The notes beneath the pieces are model-generated. The model was not told where the DNA came from. It saw only the letters and a list, made by a program, of their open reading frames with translations, and did no database searches. From JABIFK01 sp047619225 (GTDB lineage: Bacteria > Latescibacterota > UBA2968), in the NCBI GenBank assembly GCA_047619225.1, contig JBLHJX010000001.1, positions 8,389 through 72,388 of the forward strand: 64,000 nt of DNA, read 5' to 3'. Below, piece by piece: positions 41,868 to 50,704 of this stretch (position 1 is its first letter; each line of letters opens with the position of its first letter). A program made the position numbers and the translations under genes.

Positions 41868-42902
41868 ATGCCTCCATTTAAGCAAGCCCGGGATATCAAA
41901 GTAGGCGTCATCGGTTATGGTGGTGCCTTTAACATGGGCCGCCAACATCTGACATTCATGAAACGCGCAGGTATGACGCCGGTTGCGGTTTCCGAAATCG
42001 ATGAGACCCGTCTCAAAGTTGCAGAAGAAGAATTTCCCGGTATACAAACTTACAGTTCAGTAGACAACATGCTCCAAGAGTCTGATGTCAATTTGGTTGT
42101 CATCATCACACCACACAATACCCATGCAAAAATCGCACTGCAATGCTTGCGAGCAGGGCGACATGTCATCAGTGAAAAACCGTTGGCCATTACCACCGCC
42201 GAATGCGATGCCATGATTCGGGAAGCAAAAAAGCGAAAACTCCTCCTGTCAACCTATCACAATCGCCACTGGGACGGCTGCGTGCTTGAGGCTCTCAAGA
42301 ACATCCACAAACGCAAAGTGATTGGTGAAATCTACCGCATCGAAGCCCATATGGGCGGATATGGCAAACCAGGTGATTGGTGGCGAAGCAGCAAATCAAT
42401 CTCGGGGGGTATCCTCTACGATTGGGGTGTGCACCTACTGGAATATTCGCTCCAGATCTTGGGCGGGGAGATTTCGGAAGTGACTGGCTTTGCACACAAT
42501 GGGTATTGGGCACAGCAAACCGCTTGGAAAAAGGACACCAACGAAGACGAAGCATCCGCTGTGGTTCGGTTCAGCAATGGAAAATGGATCAACTTGACCA
42601 TGTCGAGCATGGCTTCAAATGCAAAGAAGAGTTGGCTCGAAATTACTGGGACAACAGGTACCTATCTGTTTGACGGGCGCACCTATGAAATCATTCAGAT
42701 GAAAGGGAACCGCAAGATAGTCACAACAGGTGACAACCCACCCAGCCAATATCCCAAATATTATGGCAATGTGGCCAACCACCTATCCAAAGGCGAAGAC
42801 CTCATCATCACCCCCGAATGGTCCAGGCGTCCTATCCACATTCTCGATCTGGCTTGCCGAAGTGCCGAGCAAGGCAAAACGCTCAAAGCCAAGTATAAAT
42901 AA
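41868..42902 (+). CDS. Gfo/Idh/MocA-family oxidoreductase
   Basis: 344 residues. Rossmann fold (IKVGVIGYGGAFNMGRQHLTFM), EKP motif in VISEKPLAITTAE, and C-terminal domain with SGGILYDWGVHLLEYSLQILGG, including the conserved Asp/His pair of the active site. ATG preceded by AAAGGAAA. Monocistronic and divergent from the carbohydrate unit, so it may act in the same pathway. Followed by a terminator. Confidence 0.93.
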   Translation: MPPFKQARDIKVGVIGYGGAFNMGRQHLTFMKRAGMTPVAVSEIDETRLKVAEEEFPGIQTYSSVDNMLQESDVNLVVIITPHNTHAKIALQCLRAGRHVISEKPLAITTAECDAMIREAKKRKLLLSTYHNRHWDGCVLEALKNIHKRKVIGEIYRIEAHMGGYGKPGDWWRSSKSISGGILYDWGVHLLEYSLQILGGEISEVTGFAHNGYWAQQTAWKKDTNEDEASAVVRFSNGKWINLTMSSMASNAKKSWLEITGTTGTYLFDGRTYEIIQMKGNRKIVTTGDNPPSQYPKYYGNVANHLSKGEDLIITPEWSRRPIHILDLACRSAEQGKTLKAKYK

Positions 42903-42903
42903 C

Positions 42904-42938
42904 AAAAAAGAACCGGATAGCAAATGCTATCCGGTTCT
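42904..42938. terminator. Bidirectional rho-independent terminator
   Basis: Thirteen-base-pair perfect stem GAACCGGATAGCA / TGCTATCCGGTTC with a two-base core loop. A T run follows on the minus strand. It separates convergent genes ending at 42902 (+) and 42986 (-). Confidence 0.88.
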
Positions 42939-42985
42939 TCACCTTTGGGTTAAAAATTATACTTTGCTGAGTAACCGACCACCCA

Positions 42986-43387
42986 TCACTCACCCGCCCC
43001 CCCCATGAAAACCACAACACGCCCACCGACCCAAAGCCCCAATAGCACCAAAGCAATCCCGAAGAAATGATTTACGAACAAATTCAGAAAACCTGTCAAA
43101 AACGCACCAGACTTTGCATAGAGAACGCTCTCTAGCGCATAAGTCGAAAACGTCGTCAATGCCCCTAAAAATCCAGTAATGAAAAAAAGACGTTCTGTAG
43201 GGCCAAGGATAATGCGTGCATCTGCGAGCGCAAGTGCAAAACCAATCAACAAACATCCCAACAGGTTTGCCCCAAGCGTTCCCCAGGCAAATTCAACGCC
43301 CAATATCCGGGCGGCAAAAAGAGATAGCCCGTAGCGACAGACAGCGCCCAATGCCCCACCAACGCCCACAAAAAAAAATGCACTCAT
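42986..43387 (-). CDS. crcB: Fluoride channel CrcB/FluC
   Basis: 133 residues with four hydrophobic helices; dual-topology dimers of this family export fluoride. Family motifs: GGALGAVCRYGLS (helix 1), GTLGANLLGCLLIG (helix 2, with the conserved Asn) and TGFLGALTTFSTYALE (helix 3, with the sodium/fluoride-lining Phe, Thr and Ser). ATG 43387 has GGAGAC upstream; the 43444 alternative overlaps the CobA-type gene. It follows that gene by 16 bases. I found no fluoride riboswitch upstream. Confidence 0.93.
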   Translation of the reverse strand: MSAFFFVGVGGALGAVCRYGLSLFAARILGVEFAWGTLGANLLGCLLIGFALALADARIILGPTERLFFITGFLGALTTFSTYALESVLYAKSGAFLTGFLNLFVNHFFGIALVLLGLWVGGRVVVFMGGAGE

Positions 43388-43403
43388 GCACAGGTCTCCA
43401 ATA

Positions 43404-44003
43404 TCAAAATTCAACACCCGCTCTGGCTGGCACACCCTTGGCATAATAGTGTTTAACCTTGCGCATTTCTGTTACCAAATCGGCTTGTAACACCAAACTA
43501 TCCCAAACCTTATGGCCAGACAAAACAAGTTCGCAAGAGCGTGTTTGTTGCCAAAGCTCCACCGTGTCCATCACATCAGACTGCTCCAAGAGGTCATAAG
43601 CAACAGCAGCCAAAAATTCGTCTAACACAACAAGATCATACAGTCCATCACGAATAAAGGCCTGCGCTTTTTCTAAACCGCGTTGCGCTTCAGCAAGATC
43701 CTCAGGTTGCGCCCCAAACCGAAACGAACCATCAGGCATCATGCGTTCACATCCGGTAGGGACCAAGTCTATGCCATCTAATGCACGCAAAATTCGTCGT
43801 TCGGCATAGTGTTCATTTTCGCCGTCATACCCTTTGTCAAACTGCACAAGAGCCACGCGATGCCCCGCTCCCAATGCCCGTAAGATCAACCCCATACAGC
43901 AGGTGGTTTTTCCTTTTCCAAACCCATAATAGAGGTGCAACTGATGCTCATGTGTGCCCTCTTGGTCAGGTGGCAACACTTTTATTTTTGACTGCTTGCC
44001 CAT
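43404..44003 (-). CDS. cobO: Cob(I)alamin adenosyltransferase (CobA/BtuR/CobO family)
   Basis: Transfers adenosyl from ATP to cob(I)yrinic acid diamide or cobinamide for coenzyme B12. 199 residues with the P-loop GFGKGKTT (27-34), VALVQFDKG, the Walker B-like VVLDEFLAAVAYDLL and the late LVLSGHKVWDSLVLQADLVTEMRKVKHYYAKGV, which ends as CobA/CobO proteins do. It shares an operon with the fluoride channel gene, without an obvious functional link. No other cobalamin genes are nearby. Confidence 0.93.
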   Translation of the reverse strand: MGKQSKIKVLPPDQEGTHEHQLHLYYGFGKGKTTCCMGLILRALGAGHRVALVQFDKGYDGENEHYAERRILRALDGIDLVPTGCERMMPDGSFRFGAQPEDLAEAQRGLEKAQAFIRDGLYDLVVLDEFLAAVAYDLLEQSDVMDTVELWQQTRSCELVLSGHKVWDSLVLQADLVTEMRKVKHYYAKGVPARAGVEF

Positions 44004-44127
44004 TGAATCACTCCCATAGAGATTTTTTTAAAACTTGTCTCAATATACGGCAAACACGCCAAAAGCCCAATTCAGTTTTGGAAAGAAATTGCTGATTAGG
44101 ACGCGATATATTACCTTATGCCCTACT

Positions 44128-45030
44128 ATGAAATACATGAACAAGACACAGCCAACAAACGATCATACGTCCATTTCCATAGACGATGCTTACACGCATT
44201 GTCAAAATCTTACCCAAGCACACTACGAAAATTTTCCGGTTGGCTCCTTGCTCATCCCCAAACGTCTGCGCCCTCACGTTCACGCGATATATGCTTTTGC
44301 AAGAACAGCAGACGACTTTGCCGATGAACCCGGCCTGACGTCGGCACAGCGATTAACAGAACTGCAAACTTGGGAATATCGCCTCGACACTTGCCTAACA
44401 AACCCAGAAGGCCCCATATTCACGGCGCTCGCACACACCATTCAAACACAACAAATCCCCATAAAATTGCTGAAAGATTTGCTTACCGCCTTTCGAATGG
44501 ATGTGGCGCAAAGTCGCCACGAGACCCTAGATGCACTCCATCAATATTGCGTTTATTCGGCCAATCCAGTGGGTCGTTTGATTCTCCATCTATTCGGTTA
44601 CCGCACAGAACAGGCCGCCCAACAATCCGATGCCATTTGCTCGGCACTACAACTTGCCAACTTCTGGCAAGACATTGCAATAGATTTTTCTCAAAACCGC
44701 ATTTATCTACCCAAAGAAGATATGGCAAACTTTGGTGTCTCCGAAGACGACCTGAGGCAACAACGCCTAACCCCTAATTTCAAGGATCTCCTCGCGCATC
44801 TCATCCAGCACACAGAGCGCCTATTTCAAGAGGGGTATCCATTGCTTTCCCAGGTACGTGGCCGTCTACGCTACGAATTGCGACTGACCTGGCTTGGAGG
44901 AATGGATATTTTGCAAAAAATCCCCAAAAATGATTACGATATTTTTCGGCACCGGCCCAAAGTACACAAAAGTGATTTGCCACTTTTTTTATGCAAAGCT
45001 TTCTGGCCTTTTATCTGGCACAAACCATGA
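44128..45030 (+). CDS. hpnC: Squalene synthase-like protein HpnC
   Basis: 300-residue trans-isoprenyl diphosphate synthase family protein. In the bacterial squalene route, HpnC converts presqualene diphosphate to hydroxysqualene. Aspartate-rich motifs DDFADE and NFWQDIAIDFSQNRIYLP are present, and order C-D-E downstream supports the name. ATG 44128 is used because the frame upstream to 44035 does not look coded, but no clear ribosome-binding site is seen. It overlaps hpnD by four bases (ATGA). Confidence 0.9.
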   Translation: MKYMNKTQPTNDHTSISIDDAYTHCQNLTQAHYENFPVGSLLIPKRLRPHVHAIYAFARTADDFADEPGLTSAQRLTELQTWEYRLDTCLTNPEGPIFTALAHTIQTQQIPIKLLKDLLTAFRMDVAQSRHETLDALHQYCVYSANPVGRLILHLFGYRTEQAAQQSDAICSALQLANFWQDIAIDFSQNRIYLPKEDMANFGVSEDDLRQQRLTPNFKDLLAHLIQHTERLFQEGYPLLSQVRGRLRYELRLTWLGGMDILQKIPKNDYDIFRHRPKVHKSDLPLFLCKAFWPFIWHKP

Positions 45031-45887
45031 ACCTAAAACAGCACACAGCCCAACTGGTTAAGGCGGCGCGTACCAACTTTTATTATGCCTTTGTTTTTCT
45101 TCCTAAAAACAAGCGGGAGGCGATATTTGCAGCATACGCGTTTAGCCGCCACACAGACGACATCATTGACGATGCACCATCGCCAGACCGTGCAAAACGG
45201 GACATCGATCTCTGGCGAGCCGAACTCCATGCCTGTTATGGTGGTAATCCCACTCACCCCATTGCCTGCAACCTCCAGAATATCCTCCAAGACTTTCCAA
45301 TTCCCAAAGAACACTTCCTTGCGCTAATCGACGGTGTAGAAATGGATCTCACACAAAACCGGTACGATACCTTTGAAGATCTGTATCAGTACTGCTACCG
45401 CGTTGCCTCTGTTGTGGGACTGATTTGTATAGAGATCTTTGGTTATACAAATCCTCAAACAAAAGACTATGCCATCAATCTTGGGCTCGCGCTCCAATTA
45501 ACCAACATTCTACGTGATGTACACACGGATTATCAGCAGAATCGCATATATCTTCCCGCCGAAGATTTAGAGAAGTTTTCCTACACAGAGAAAGATCTGG
45601 CCACTCAGAGAAACAACACAGCTTTTGCCGATCTCATGGCATTTCAAGCCACACGCGCCCATCATTACTACCAGGAGGCCAAGCGTCTTTTACCCGTCGA
45701 AGACCGGGCACAATTGTTTCCCGCAGAAATTATGGGCAAGATTTACGCAGAACTGCTAAACCAAATAGAAAAAAAGCGATACAACATCTTCGATGCCAGA
45801 ATTCGCCTTACAAATGCACATAAACTGGGCATCGCACTAAAGTGCTGGAGTGGCAGTTGGTTTCATAGCAAAAGGAAAAGGTCGTGA
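45027..45887 (+). CDS. hpnD: Presqualene diphosphate synthase HpnD
   Basis: 286 residues. Condenses two farnesyl diphosphates to presqualene diphosphate. The two diphosphate-binding motifs HTDDIIDD and LTNILRDVHTDYQQNRIYLP are intact, and YQYCYRVASVVGLICIEIFGY is the usual middle block. ATG 45027 overlaps the hpnC stop; the frame to 44991 is discarded. It overlaps hpnE by four bases. Confidence 0.92.
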   Translation: MNLKQHTAQLVKAARTNFYYAFVFLPKNKREAIFAAYAFSRHTDDIIDDAPSPDRAKRDIDLWRAELHACYGGNPTHPIACNLQNILQDFPIPKEHFLALIDGVEMDLTQNRYDTFEDLYQYCYRVASVVGLICIEIFGYTNPQTKDYAINLGLALQLTNILRDVHTDYQQNRIYLPAEDLEKFSYTEKDLATQRNNTAFADLMAFQATRAHHYYQEAKRLLPVEDRAQLFPAEIMGKIYAELLNQIEKKRYNIFDARIRLTNAHKLGIALKCWSGSWFHSKRKRS

Positions 45888-47200
45888 AAAGCGTGGTCGT
45901 ATTGGGCGGCGGATTTGCAGGTTTGGCAGCGGCGATCAAGCTAACCCAACTGGGCCATAGGGTTAGGCTTGTAGAACGGCGTCAAACATTGGGAGGGCGC
46001 GCATTTTCATTTACGGATCCAACCACTGGCGACACCGTCGACAATGGGCAACATCTCTTCATGAAATGTTATCACGCAACGCTGGAATTGCTTGAAACGC
46101 TTGGGGCACATGAAGATATCGTTTTTCAAGATGAATTCCAGATTGAATTTCGTCACCCCAAAGAAGGGGTCTCTACCCTTCGGTTCTCCAAATCTCTTCC
46201 CCCACCCCTGAATGTATTGGTCGGGTTTTTACGCTTTAAAGCTGTTGGGCTGAGAGATGTTCTCTCTTTGCGAAAAATGAACGCCGAACTTCGAAAAGAT
46301 CTCCCTATAACTTTGTCGGTCACACAATGGTTGACGCAATGCAAACAAACGAAACGAATGCAGGAAGTCTTCTGGAACCCTTTGTGTTTGGCTGCGCTTA
46401 ACGAATCCCCAAACCAAGCGTCAGCCAAACATCTGCAAGCCGTCTTAGTAGAAGGTTTTTTCTCTTCATCAGATGGTGCACTTTTAGGGTACTCACAAGT
46501 GGGCTTGAGCAACCTTCTATCAGCCAAGGCACAGGCTTTTTTGAAAAAGAGCGACCAGACTCTTAATTTGGGCCTTTCTGCCACACAAATTGAAGTCTCT
46601 TCTGCCCAAAAAGTCCGCGTACATTTTGCCAACGGACAAATACACGCACCCGATGCTGTCATCTGTGCACTTCCACCACAAGCATTGTCAACCTTGTTGC
46701 GCCAAGACCCTTTTTCAGATCTGTTACAACGACTCTCCAAGTATCGCCCATCGCCCATTCTTTCGGTCAACCTTTGGTATGACCGTCCGTGTTTAGAATC
46801 GCCCCTTGTTGGCATGCTCGGCACTCAAATGGAATGGGCATTTAACAAAGCTCAACTTTATGGCCAACACGATCAAGCCTCGCAAGGTCATATGACGCTC
46901 ATTGCAAGCGCTGCCCGGGCTCTCGCCAAAATCCCTCACAAAGACCTCATCTCTTTGGCACATCGTGAGTTCCAATCTGTTTCTCCATTGGCGACTTCAG
47001 CAACGCTCCTACATGGCCGGGTCATCTGCGAACATCGTGCGACCCAAACCCTTCCCCTGGGCGAATACGCTCCCCAAACAAAGACCCGCCATCCCAATCT
47101 CCTGTTGGCAGGTGATTGGGTTGATACGGGCTTACCACCGACCATTGAAAGCGCCGTTCGCAGTGGCTTCAACGCGGCAAACATGGTTCACCAAACATAA
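45884..47200 (+). CDS. hpnE: Hydroxysqualene dehydroxylase HpnE
   Basis: 438-residue FAD-dependent amine oxidase-type protein reducing hydroxysqualene to squalene. FAD-binding VVVLGGGFAGLAAAIKLTQLGHRVRLVERR at the N-terminus, GGRAFSFTDP next, and the C-terminal FAD block NLLLAGDWVDTGLPPTIESAVRSG. The GTG start overlaps hpnD (GTGA). Last gene of the hpnCDE operon, before a terminator. No squalene-hopene cyclase or other hopanoid gene lies in the window. Confidence 0.92.
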   Translation: MKSVVVLGGGFAGLAAAIKLTQLGHRVRLVERRQTLGGRAFSFTDPTTGDTVDNGQHLFMKCYHATLELLETLGAHEDIVFQDEFQIEFRHPKEGVSTLRFSKSLPPPLNVLVGFLRFKAVGLRDVLSLRKMNAELRKDLPITLSVTQWLTQCKQTKRMQEVFWNPLCLAALNESPNQASAKHLQAVLVEGFFSSSDGALLGYSQVGLSNLLSAKAQAFLKKSDQTLNLGLSATQIEVSSAQKVRVHFANGQIHAPDAVICALPPQALSTLLRQDPFSDLLQRLSKYRPSPILSVNLWYDRPCLESPLVGMLGTQMEWAFNKAQLYGQHDQASQGHMTLIASAARALAKIPHKDLISLAHREFQSVSPLATSATLLHGRVICEHRATQTLPLGEYAPQTKTRHPNLLLAGDWVDTGLPPTIESAVRSGFNAANMVHQT

Positions 47201-47201
47201 A

Positions 47202-47233
47202 AAAGCGCGGGCAAGTAAACTTGCCCGCGCTTT
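47202..47233. terminator. Bidirectional rho-independent terminator
   Basis: Perfect stem AAAGCGCGGGCAAG / CTTGCCCGCGCTTT with a four-base loop, between convergent genes ending at 47200 (+) and 47250 (-). Confidence 0.92.
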
Positions 47234-47249
47234 GATTACAAAAATCAGA

Positions 47250-47684
47250 TTATAAGTTCTGCCCACCACGCACCAAATACCAAACTTCCTGTTGACGCTT
47301 ACCTGAGCGGGCATTAAACCGATCAATTAACAAGCGTTCCCCATCGGGCTGAATTGTGCCTATAAACTGACTAAAAGTAATATACGAATAAAAGATGAGC
47401 TGATTTCCAACCCGCTTAAACGTGCCATGGTCTGAGCGTGGTGCCGCAGGCCTCTGTGGAATATATGTCAGAGTTTGCCAGGTATTCCCATCACGCCCCA
47501 TCCCTACAAGCTGCAAACTTCCCGATACCAAAAGTAGGCGTTCTGGTTGTGCATTTGGGTCATAGACACCCGTAATCACAACTTTTTCAAGGCCAAATAT
47601 GGTTTCTTTTGCCGCTTCAATTGGCGAGAGAAAACAAAACCCAACTAAAAAAAACAAAATACGAAGTGTATGTCTCTGTTTCAC
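47250..47684 (-). CDS. Small secreted protein of unknown function
   Basis: 144 residues: signal peptide (about 1-24, IEA|AK), then a beta-rich domain with blocks such as VVITGVYDPNAQPERLLLVSGSLQLVG and NQLIFYSYITFSQFIGTIQPDGERLLIDRF. I do not recognise a family; the strand pattern could be a small beta-sandwich. GTG start with GGAGG upstream. It lies 73 bases downstream of the FliG-like/FecR gene on the same strand, so it may be co-transcribed and exported as its partner. Confidence 0.68.
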   Translation of the reverse strand: MKQRHTLRILFFLVGFCFLSPIEAAKETIFGLEKVVITGVYDPNAQPERLLLVSGSLQLVGMGRDGNTWQTLTYIPQRPAAPRSDHGTFKRVGNQLIFYSYITFSQFIGTIQPDGERLLIDRFNARSGKRQQEVWYLVRGGQNL

Positions 47685-47757
47685 GGCTTACACCTCCTTG
47701 ATTTCCAATACGAGAAAGTTGGCATTACTTTACCATCGGCACAAACCCACAGAAACT

Positions 47758-49425
47758 TCATTCTTGTGTGCCAATCCACTTGGATACTTCAGTATGCCTA
47801 TCTCGACCTACATCACCATTTGTTTCAACCCGCAGCCGTTCACCAATTCCTAAAACATGTAAGCCACCACCGTCTCTTACCTGCACCCACACAGTCCCCC
47901 CATGCACAGACAATATCGTTGTCGCATTCAAGGTGACCCGCAGGTGATAAAGTGCGCCCTTAGACCCCGTCACTTCGGCAAGGGGTGAGGTCACCTGCAA
48001 TGTCGGATCCTGCACTTCTACCCAAATATTACCAACGCGCAGATCCAACCGAGGCGGTCCTGTTGTGGTTTCATCGGTCTGGCCAATTTGTACTTCAGTT
48101 TCAGACTCCACCTGGAGTTGCCCTGCATCATTGGATAGAGCAACAGAGGCCCTGCCATCTGATTCCGTTTTGATTCGATCACCCGATTTAAGACTGTTTT
48201 CGTCTAACGACCGAATAGCCTCTCCTGTCATTAATAGTGCTTTTCCTGACAATATTGCGGCATTTCCAAGTTGCGATGACCTACCCATTGCCTTCTTAGA
48301 CTTCCTTGGAGACACAGCCTCAAAGTCTTCCTCTTCATCAGCCACAATAGCTTTGCCATGCCCAGATGCTGTTTGTGACGATTGGGAGTGTCCAAACCAG
48401 TAGACCACACCATACCCCACTCCCAAAACAATAAGAACCAATAGCCCCCCAACACCATACCTTCTTTGCTCAGGCTTTTTGTTAGGTTGGGTGTACGGTT
48501 TTCCCACAGACAGAGGTATTTCATCGGAGGTCCCGGCCAAATCAATGTCGGTTTCTTGGCCCGCAATAGACCCCAAATAGGTATGCAGGTCCCCCGCTTC
48601 GTATGACAAACGTGCCCGATCCAAAATTTGATGCTGGAGCATTTCAACCTGAGCATCGTCAACTTCTTCGAGCGTGGTTTCGTCATCTTCAAAAAGTGCC
48701 GCACGTCGCTCAGACAGATTGCCTAAAATCTTTCGCCGCATATTAGCGGGTGCTGAGCGCATGGCCAATATGAGATCCCAATGATCTACACGTTGTAACA
48801 CACGCTGAAGCTCACGGTCTGGCAGTTTAACAAGCGATTCAAAACCATACAGATGATTCTGTATATACCCCGTCGAATCGGGGTCTTTTTCGTACATATA
48901 CGTTAAATTTCGACGCACATCAGCTGGGTTTTGAATATGATGCAAGATTTCGGATACAAACTCGGGGGAGGCTTCAAAATCAGAAAGCCCAAGGGTGTCG
49001 CGCAAAGCAACCATCATCTCTAACTCTGCCCCCCCTAACCGACGTTCCCAAACTGCCCAATTTTGAGCCGCTATGAGATGTAGAATTTCACTTTGCAAAC
49101 CGTCCGGCAATCGTCGAACAATATCTGCGTGCTGAGAAACGGTTACAGGACGCAAAACCAGTGCCAACACATCGGCAACGCGCACCGGAAGCGCGTTAAT
49201 TTCAGCGGTTACTTCTCCATCCCCAAAGTGTGCTTCCAAATCACTAAGAAGTATCTGCTCAACCAATGACAACTGATCACGGGCAAAGTCTCGAACCTGA
49301 TCGACCTGTCGCAAAGAAATATTGCGGAGCGCTTCTGGCAATACGGCAAAAAAACGCGCCCTTACCGCCGAAGGCAAATATGCACCAACAAGCGCAAGCA
49401 TCCGTCCCAATTCATCTGGCGTCAT
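47758..49425 (-). CDS. FliG-like/FecR fusion membrane protein
   Basis: 555 residues in three parts. Residues about 1-285 resemble the flagellar motor switch protein FliG: a middle-domain-like helix pair (about 80-122; ALVLRPVTVSQHADIVRRLPDGLQSEIL) and a C-domain-like stretch (about 193-281; GFESLVKLPDRELQRVLQRVD, then NLSERRAALFEDD), including the double Asp and several charged positions of FliG. Then a linker, one membrane helix (about 326-344), and a FecR domain (about 385-530; GEAIRSLDENSLKSGDRIKTESDGRASVAL). So the FliG-like part would be cytoplasmic and FecR periplasmic. ATG 49425 follows GAGG. It lies 13 bases after threonine synthase. No flagellar gene is near. Confidence 0.8.
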   Translation of the reverse strand: MTPDELGRMLALVGAYLPSAVRARFFAVLPEALRNISLRQVDQVRDFARDQLSLVEQILLSDLEAHFGDGEVTAEINALPVRVADVLALVLRPVTVSQHADIVRRLPDGLQSEILHLIAAQNWAVWERRLGGAELEMMVALRDTLGLSDFEASPEFVSEILHHIQNPADVRRNLTYMYEKDPDSTGYIQNHLYGFESLVKLPDRELQRVLQRVDHWDLILAMRSAPANMRRKILGNLSERRAALFEDDETTLEEVDDAQVEMLQHQILDRARLSYEAGDLHTYLGSIAGQETDIDLAGTSDEIPLSVGKPYTQPNKKPEQRRYGVGGLLVLIVLGVGYGVVYWFGHSQSSQTASGHGKAIVADEEEDFEAVSPRKSKKAMGRSSQLGNAAILSGKALLMTGEAIRSLDENSLKSGDRIKTESDGRASVALSNDAGQLQVESETEVQIGQTDETTTGPPRLDLRVGNIWVEVQDPTLQVTSPLAEVTGSKGALYHLRVTLNATTILSVHGGTVWVQVRDGGGLHVLGIGERLRVETNGDVGRDRHTEVSKWIGTQE

Positions 49426-49438
49426 AAACAACCTCAAG

Positions 49439-50602
49439 TTACTGGAAAAGTTCGATATATTTCAAACCCGTTCCTGTATTGAATAACACGACGCGATCTG
49501 TTTCGTTCACCCAATTTTGGGCAATTAACTTCTTCAATCCTGCAAGTGTTGCGGCCCCTTCAGGAGCTGGAAATATGCCCAGCGCACTGGCCATTTCAGG
49601 AACGCAGGCCATCAATTCCTCATCGGTAACAGAAACCGCGCAGCCATTGCTTTCACGAATGGCCTTGAGCATCAAGAAATCACCCACTGCACCAGGAACA
49701 CGAAGCCCCGACGCGATAGTTTGAGCATCCAGCCAAGGTTCAGCTGCCTCAGCGCCAGATTCATATGCCCGCACAATGGGCGCACAGCCAGCAGCTTGAA
49801 CAGAAACCATGCGGGGCCGTTTGCCATCAATCCATCCCAACTGCTCCATCTCGTCAAAAGCTTTCCACATACCAATAAGCCCTGTCCCGCCACCCGTTGG
49901 ATAAATCACCACATCGGGCAGTTCCCAGTCAAATTGCTCGGCCAACTCATATCCCATTGTCTTCTTGCCTTCAACCCGATAAGGCTCTTTCAAGGTAGAG
50001 ATATCAAACCACCCTTCGGCTTCTTTGCGCTGGGCAACCATCTTCCCACAATCCGAAATCAAGCCATCAACAAGTTCTACATGAGCACCCAAAACCACGC
50101 ACTCGACATAATTTGCAGGTGGCACATCCTTTGGCATAAAAATATGCGAAGACAACCCCGCACGAGCCGCATATGCAGCAGTTGCCCCGCCCGCATTGCC
50201 TGCCGATGGGATCGCAATCGCTCGCGTCCCCAATTCTGCCGCTCGCGAGATGGCTGCCGACATGCCCCGAGCTTTAAAAGAACCCGTTGGATTTCCACCC
50301 TCTTCTTTCACAAAAAGATTTGGCACGCCTATTTTTCGTCCCAACGAAGAGGCCTGCAACAAAGGCGTGTAACCCTCACCCAAACTTACGCAATATTGCA
50401 TGTCCTCAACGGGCATCACTTCTTCATATCGCCACATGGTGGGGATACGGCCAACAAGGTCTTCACGTTTCACCTTTTTTTTTACAGCATCCAAGTCATA
50501 CCGTGCAAACAGTGGGGCTCCAACATCGCTCAAATTCCACAGCCTATCTTTTGCATACGATTTCCCAGTTTTAGTACACACCAAGTCCATCAGGAACCCC
50601 AT
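49439..50602 (-). CDS. thrC: Threonine synthase
   Basis: 387-residue fold-type II PLP enzyme making L-threonine from O-phosphohomoserine. PLP lysine in GNPTGSFKARGM, the phosphate-binding SAGNAGGATAAYAARAG, and the glycine loop YPTGGGTGLIGM are diagnostic. The N-terminus MDLVCTKTGK has the short domain usual for threonine synthase but a single Cys. ATG 50602 is preferred (AAGGAG nine bases upstream); an in-frame ATG at 50626 would add eight residues. It follows the sigma-54 activator gene by 102 bases. Confidence 0.92.
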   Translation of the reverse strand: MGFLMDLVCTKTGKSYAKDRLWNLSDVGAPLFARYDLDAVKKKVKREDLVGRIPTMWRYEEVMPVEDMQYCVSLGEGYTPLLQASSLGRKIGVPNLFVKEEGGNPTGSFKARGMSAAISRAAELGTRAIAIPSAGNAGGATAAYAARAGLSSHIFMPKDVPPANYVECVVLGAHVELVDGLISDCGKMVAQRKEAEGWFDISTLKEPYRVEGKKTMGYELAEQFDWELPDVVIYPTGGGTGLIGMWKAFDEMEQLGWIDGKRPRMVSVQAAGCAPIVRAYESGAEAAEPWLDAQTIASGLRVPGAVGDFLMLKAIRESNGCAVSVTDEELMACVPEMASALGIFPAPEGAATLAGLKKLIAQNWVNETDRVVLFNTGTGLKYIELFQ

Positions 50603-50704
50603 ACGATACCACTCCTTTTCATTCATAGAATAACGCCAACATTACCAAACAAACGACAGATGCGCCAACATGCAGACATATTATGGGTCCACAAGCCCTC
50701 AGAG

